Shown here in pieces: positions 58,981 through 64,000 of a DNA stretch of 64,000 bases. The stretch spans positions 25,835 to 89,834 of the forward strand of contig CAJXPD010000004.1 of the NCBI GenBank assembly GCA_913057785.1, written 5' to 3'. Each line of letters starts with the position of its first letter. Position 1 is the first letter of the stretch. Position numbers and translations under genes: made by a program. This stretch comes from an uncultured Lewinella sp. GTDB lineage: Bacteria > Bacteroidota > Bacteroidia > Chitinophagales > Saprospiraceae. Below the pieces are notes generated by a model. It did not search any database, was not told where the DNA came from, and saw only the letters and a program-made list of their open reading frames with translations.

Positions 58981-61900
58981 CTATTTCTTGAGGATCATCT
59001 TTTGGGTGAGGCTGAGGTCATCAGATTCCAATCGATAGTAAATTAATCCTTCGACCTGCAGTTGACTAGCATCCACGGCTACTTCGTGATATCCATGGTC
59101 ATACATGCCATTTATCCGATGGATTAATCTACCATTCAAGTCGAAGAAGCTTAAAGTGGCTGCTCCTGCCTTCGGCAAGTAGAAAGGAATAATGGTCTCC
59201 TGACTGAATGGATTGGGACGGTTTTGCATTAATTGCATCGTCTCAATTCCTTCGGTTGATCCAGGGGTGAGGAAGGATAGCTTCAGGACTCCTTCTTGGC
59301 CACCTTTTAAATAAACCTCCACAGGTGTTATGCGATTACTCACATCTAGCCAATCTTTGAGTTGACCATCCTTTTGTGCTCGGAAGCGAAAGGAACCAAC
59401 GATCTCATCGGATACATCATCTTCAATATTCCACGAAAATGGGATTAATCCGAAGTCGACTTCTCTCAGGTTCATATGTTCTTCCTTCAATACCCCAGGC
59501 TCCAAGCCTTCCCATAGTAAAGCGTCAGGATCGAATTGGAGGGTTCCTTGGAACCCTAGGATCTTCTGCAACTGCTTGGATCTAAGTTGGACAGTTACTA
59601 CCTCTCCTCTTCTGATTTCTTGGTTCTCAAGTTCGAAGGGGAAGGAAACATCGCTCTGTCGAGGCTCCAGACCTTCTAGGCGATTAGGAACGGCATTGCC
59701 ATTGATATCACCGACCTTCACAGCGATGAAATCCAGGTGTTCTTGATCTCCCTGCGGGGCATCAACCTTGATGCTTTCCGGGAAAGTTTCACTCCAAGGG
59801 TTTTCCGGCCTTGGGAACTGATAGTCTGCATCTACAAAACGCCAACTGGTATTCCCGCCAAAATTGTCTCTGATTCCCAAGATGAGTTGTCTTAGCAACA
59901 CCACATCCAAAGTGGTTACAGTGTTGGAGTGGTTGACGTCAGCTGCAATGATCTTGTAAGGACTGCCGAGCTGGTGATCACCCAAAATATGCCTGGAGAT
60001 GATCACCAAATCAATGGTTGAAACTCCATTGTTGAAATCGTAATTTAGTTCTGGCCGAATCACGTATTGATCAGTAGCATCCAGGTTTTCTAGCAGGTAA
60101 TTACCTTGTAAGTTTGTAGGGCCATACATGGGCATCTCTTCGCCAATTTCCAGCATGACACCTTGTACAGGTTCTAGTTCATCAGTCATTACTTCTCCCG
60201 AGAAACTCACCAAGGGGTTCGGGTTGCAGATTGCTTCCGAGTTAATTACAGAAATGGTGGTCGTACAAAAGCTATAATTCGGTCCGCCAGTAGTTCCGTC
60301 AGGCTGTATCTGTATGGGATTATCGGCGCTGTCCCAAGCATAGACTTGTACCTCAACCATTTCATCTACATCATCACACGTGAGGACTATGGCTTCTTCA
60401 TTTGGATCAGGTATAACTTGGCCATTATCTATATCTATGGATTTATGGATCGAGAATCTTACTGGGCCAGAACAATCATCGATATTGGCGGCCAAGATGG
60501 ATGTGGCTAGGATGGATAGTGCTGCCAAATCTAGATCCCCGTCTCCATCAGCATCGATAATTGGATCCTGAGGCAATAATTCTACAGAGAAAGGTATCCT
60601 ACAGCTCGGTATATTAACTTGGCAATCTACTACCTCAAAAGGGGCTTCAATCGAGAAGGGATTGTCACAACCATCTGTAACTTGTATTAGGAAGGAATGC
60701 TCGCCCATCGGAAAATCACCCGTAATTCTATAGGTGGGGAAAATCCCCAGGATGTCTTCTGCTGGGATTTCTCCATCTAGGTTGCCATCTTCATCCATAT
60801 CAATCCAGGCGCGTATATTCGTTCCTTCCGGGGAACAAGCCTCTGTAACCGTAAATTGTAAGTCTACAAATCCACTACAATTATCAAGATTATTGGTACA
60901 GAATAGGGTGTCTGGTTCCAGTTCCACTGAGGGAGCTACGAGGTCGAAAATGACAATCTCCTGAGTGTATTCCCAATATCCGGTAGAGGCAGCGGTACGC
61001 CAGTGACCTTCTGGATTTACACCTCCGCAGGAATCCCCGACTTGATCTTGACTGGGGATCGCATTATATGGGTCACCATCCCGGTCTACGAAGGCGGTAT
61101 CATTTGAAATAATTACCCATACAGCTTCTTCACCTTCTTCTTCATCACAATCTTCGTTTCTACTGATGATCACAGGATCCGAAGAATCCGTATGGATACA
61201 TTGATCTTCGACTCTATACGTTCGGAATATCTTTTTACAAGCTTCCGAGGTTTGGAAAACTTCATCTTTTACACTGATGATCAGTGATTCGCATCCTTGT
61301 TGAATGATTTCCAAGGTGTCGACGACAGGATCAGAGCACTCCTGGAATACATCTTTGGGAAACTTAATGCTGTAACCTGGTGCAGCAGCGATGGATACCG
61401 TCTGTTTACACTCATCCTCGGAGCTGTTGCCAAAGTCGTCCGTTAAAACAAAGAATCGTTCAATTGTACCCGCTCCGCAAGCATCCAAGTTGACAATAGG
61501 GGCTAATTCACTAGTTGTGAAAGAACCACAGTTATCTGAACCTGTTGGGTATCCAAACAGGGCCGCCAGTTGGGTGGTATCTGTCGGATCAAAGTCTTGA
61601 GCTAGGAAGCTGCAGGTGACAGCAATATCATCGGGTGGCGTACAATCAGGATCGGCTTTGTCAGTCACAGAAACAAATGTCATGCATCTATTGTCGTTAC
61701 CAAAAATATCCGTTATCGTCAGTTCAACCATCACCATTTGCCCTGCGTCACAACAGTTAAATGGAATTTCTTCTCCTCTTTCCGTCCAATAAGCTTCTAT
61801 TGAATCACAGGTTTCTGGATCTCTTTCATACATACGGCGGATGAGCAAATCTTGGATATTGCAATTGTCTTCGCTTCCCTCATTGACATCCTCTGCATCC

Positions 61901-64000
61901 AGAAAGGCCAGGCCGCTTCCTCCCAGCGAAACGATCAGGTTGTCATCACACACAGCGGTGGGTTCTTGATCATCATTGGTGCATAGGGGAAAATCAGCGA
62001 TGCTTTGATTTCCGCATTCATCTGTTACGCGATAACGAACGAGGTGACAACCTAGGGGAAGTATTACTGTGCGGTTAGAGTCGGCGGGGATGGTGATCAG
62101 GACTTCTTCTGAACCATCATCCAACAGTATTTGGGTTTCTACCACCCAATCAGAACAGTTGTCACTTACATCCGGCAAAGGAATAGTAAGTTCAGCTTCG
62201 CAATGCAAGGCGCTGGTCTCAAAATCGAGGTCAGAAAGATCCGCATCCACTTTGGGAGCTGCATTGTCCTCTAGGAAAATCACCTGATCGTAAAAAACTG
62301 GATTACCTGGATCACATTCGTCATAAAAGAACCAACGTCGATTGAAGACTCGAGATCCGCCACAGCTGGTCATGGCCATTTGATCATCATAGGTTGCAGT
62401 TAGGTTGCAGATGGACGGGCTAAGGGCAAAGGCACCCGAAAAAGTTCGTATCATTGGAAATCCGGTGAAATCTGGTGTTGGATTTCCTTCGTCATTTACG
62501 GGAAAGTCTTCATCACAATAAACAGTGATGAACTTACTAGGCGGAATAATATCACTTTGTTGCAAGGTGTTTAAAGTGATGGTTTGATCACAAGTAGTTT
62601 CATTGCCATTCTCATCCATTACGGTAAACTCACGATGAATGACTTTTGGGAAACAGTCCCCATTTTCAATTAATTCATCAATAAAAAAGAAGTCAACTTC
62701 TGAGCAATTGTCGCTTGCTTCTGGTTCCCCGGTATAGAGCAACGTTTCTTCTCTTTGTAGAAAAGAGGTATCATCAGTACAATATAATGGATGTACTAAT
62801 TCTTCTTCAGTGGTTAGTAAGGAGTCGATTCGACCGGCTCCTGTTCCATAAATGGCCCAGGAGTAATCACCTTCTGTCAGTGGGTTTGCGGAACTAGTCA
62901 AGACAGTATAGAGTTTCCCCGCTTCGAGAAAAGCTGAGAAGCCAATTACATTCGGTTCGCCAACAAAGAAACCTTTACCATTATCGTGCTTTCTTCCCAA
63001 TGCGGCATATCCTTGACAGGGGCCATTGAAAGCATTGAACTCACCTGGAAATAATATGGCTAGGCCCTTTCCAAAGTCTGCCATGAATTCAAAGGTGAAA
63101 AGGTCGCTCGTAGTCGGGCGGATGGTATCCAAATCGAAATAATGAAATCCCCCGATGGTATCAATTTGGTCAAGTAGGCATGAAAAGTTAGCGGGTATAA
63201 AACTGGCATCACTATCAGCCAAGTCTCCTTCCAAAAATTGGATCGACTGTTCAACCGTAACGGAGGTGATTGCTTCAGGGCACTCGGATTCTGGATTGGT
63301 ATTGTCCACTACTTCTATTCTACCCATAGTGGAAAGCCCTCCAGCAACCGAACTCACTAGTACCATCAAGGTTTCACCGGCATACTCTCCAGTAACTGTG
63401 TTGCCAATCGGTACTCCATCGGGATCCAAGATATTTACGAGATAGTCCGTATCGATACAAGGATAAGTCCCTTCCAATATCATGTCGGGTACAATCACCG
63501 AGGCACAATCTGGCCCTAGCGGAACCTGAACTTTGAAGTTAGCTGCAAGAGAAGGAACACCTAATACTTCAACCTTGCGAACAAGGGTATAGATACAGCC
63601 AGGATCAGCTAAGTCATCCGAGGTAGCTTCCCCTGCATCAAAAGTATAAGTCACCTCATGTGTACCTGCACCTAATTCAAAAGGACTAAAAGTATTGGCT
63701 AGATCTCCATTAATTCTGAATTCACCAGTGCCAACAGCCCCATCCAGATCAACTTCCAACAAGGTCGGCAAGCTCGTAATGCAGTATTCATCTAGCAGGT
63801 TGACAAACTGAGGATCTGGGTAAGTGCAGTTAGCTTCTGCTTTCAACTCACTATCAATCCCATTCGCCACCACAACGGAGAAGCCTTCACCTTCCACATG
63901 ACGGACTGGTAATTGATAGAGCCCATCGCTCACTTCAGGTATAACTACTCCGTCAGTTATAGCAGTAGGAACTTCAGGAGGTGCGGCACTATCATCTGTG
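58981..64000 (-). CDS. Giant T9SS-sorted protein with HYR/Ig-like repeats, dockerin-like and cohesin-like modules (5' end beyond window)
   Basis: T9SS tail MQNRPNPFSQETIIPFYLPKAG...; DFNNGVSTIDLVIISRHILG and DVNHSNTVTTLDVVLLRQLILG; reading frame stays open from 63933 to 64000 (TDDSAAPPEVPTAITDGVVIPEVSDG). Confidence 0.88.
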   Translation of the reverse strand, partial: TDDSAAPPEVPTAITDGVVIPEVSDGLYQLPVRHVEGEGFSVVVANGIDSELKAEANCTYPDPQFVNLLDEYCITSLPTLLEVDLDGAVGTGEFRINGDLANTFSPFELGAGTHEVTYTFDAGEATSDDLADPGCIYTLVRKVEVLGVPSLAANFKVQVPLGPDCASVIVPDMILEGTYPCIDTDYLVNILDPDGVPIGNTVTGEYAGETLMVLVSSVAGGLSTMGRIEVVDNTNPESECPEAITSVTVEQSIQFLEGDLADSDASFIPANFSCLLDQIDTIGGFHYFDLDTIRPTTSDLFTFEFMADFGKGLAILFPGEFNAFNGPCQGYAALGRKHDNGKGFFVGEPNVIGFSAFLEAGKLYTVLTSSANPLTEGDYSWAIYGTGAGRIDSLLTTEEELVHPLYCTDDTSFLQREETLLYTGEPEASDNCSEVDFFFIDELIENGDCFPKVIHREFTVMDENGNETTCDQTITLNTLQQSDIIPPSKFITVYCDEDFPVNDEGNPTPDFTGFPMIRTFSGAFALSPSICNLTATYDDQMAMTSCGGSRVFNRRWFFYDECDPGNPVFYDQVIFLEDNAAPKVDADLSDLDFETSALHCEAELTIPLPDVSDNCSDWVVETQILLDDGSEEVLITIPADSNRTVILPLGCHLVRYRVTDECGNQSIADFPLCTNDDQEPTAVCDDNLIVSLGGSGLAFLDAEDVNEGSEDNCNIQDLLIRRMYERDPETCDSIEAYWTERGEEIPFNCCDAGQMVMVELTITDIFGNDNRCMTFVSVTDKADPDCTPPDDIAVTCSFLAQDFDPTDTTQLAALFGYPTGSDNCGSFTTSELAPIVNLDACGAGTIERFFVLTDDFGNSSEDECKQTVSIAAAPGYSIKFPKDVFQECSDPVVDTLEIIQQGCESLIISVKDEVFQTSEACKKIFRTYRVEDQCIHTDSSDPVIISRNEDCDEEEGEEAVWVIISNDTAFVDRDGDPYNAIPSQDQVGDSCGGVNPEGHWRTAASTGYWEYTQEIVIFDLVAPSVELEPDTLFCTNNLDNCSGFVDLQFTVTEACSPEGTNIRAWIDMDEDGNLDGEIPAEDILGIFPTYRITGDFPMGEHSFLIQVTDGCDNPFSIEAPFEVVDCQVNIPSCRIPFSVELLPQDPIIDADGDGDLDLAALSILATSILAANIDDCSGPVRFSIHKSIDIDNGQVIPDPNEEAIVLTCDDVDEMVEVQVYAWDSADNPIQIQPDGTTGGPNYSFCTTTISVINSEAICNPNPLVSFSGEVMTDELEPVQGVMLEIGEEMPMYGPTNLQGNYLLENLDATDQYVIRPELNYDFNNGVSTIDLVIISRHILGDHQLGSPYKIIAADVNHSNTVTTLDVVLLRQLILGIRDNFGGNTSWRFVDADYQFPRPENPWSETFPESIKVDAPQGDQEHLDFIAVKVGDINGNAVPNRLEGLEPRQSDVSFPFELENQEIRRGEVVTVQLRSKQLQKILGFQGTLQFDPDALLWEGLEPGVLKEEHMNLREVDFGLIPFSWNIEDDVSDEIVGSFRFRAQKDGQLKDWLDVSNRITPVEVYLKGGQEGVLKLSFLTPGSTEGIETMQLMQNRPNPFSQETIIPFYLPKAGAATLSFFDLNGRLIHRINGMYDHGYHEVAVDASQLQVEGLIYYRLESDDLSLTQKMILKK

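Noticed and set aside
59376-63445. Plus-strand ORFs inside the giant T9SS gene
   Set aside because: Short, low-complexity and Ser-rich; antisense shadows of a long domain-supported ORF.
1-64000. CRISPR arrays, tRNA/rRNA genes, transposases or integrases
   Set aside because: None recognised by eye; short repeats found are paired regulatory-like repeats, not arrays. tRNAscan-SE and Infernal would be decisive.

Overview
Contiguous Bacteroidota-type chromosome; the T9SS C-terminal sorting domains, gene content and Saprospiraceae/Lewinella-like flavour are an inference from protein families, not a database result. About 45 confident protein-coding genes, mostly housekeeping and envelope functions: M28 peptidases, a class III aminotransferase, ThiL, DUF1501/DUF1800, thioredoxins, OmpA, RND/MMPL, LytTR systems, PadR plus FtsX-type permease, LysE/YjbQ, VIT-VWA, a di-heme peroxidase, an Nramp-like transporter, and a giant T9SS protein cut by the right edge. 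No tRNA, rRNA, CRISPR array or transposase was recognised. The main accessory feature is a very short contractile injection system (eCIS-type) locus at 6661-12828: unknown eCIS-associated protein, sheath, tube, VgrG spike, PAAR tip, and a protein matching only the C-terminal part of the CIS tape-measure family. No baseplate (gp25, J-like), LysM adaptor or AAA+ ATPase is encoded nearby. Other observations: a duplicated palindromic operator flanking a small HTH-regulator cluster, a frameshifted copy in a tandem pair of CarboxypepD_reg-like/T9SS proteins, a duplicated dyad upstream of a PadR gene, an Nramp homologue lacking the DPGN and MPH motifs, 21-bp-phased repeats upstream of the VIT/VWA gene, and a secreted protein with a possible caspase-like His/Cys arrangement.
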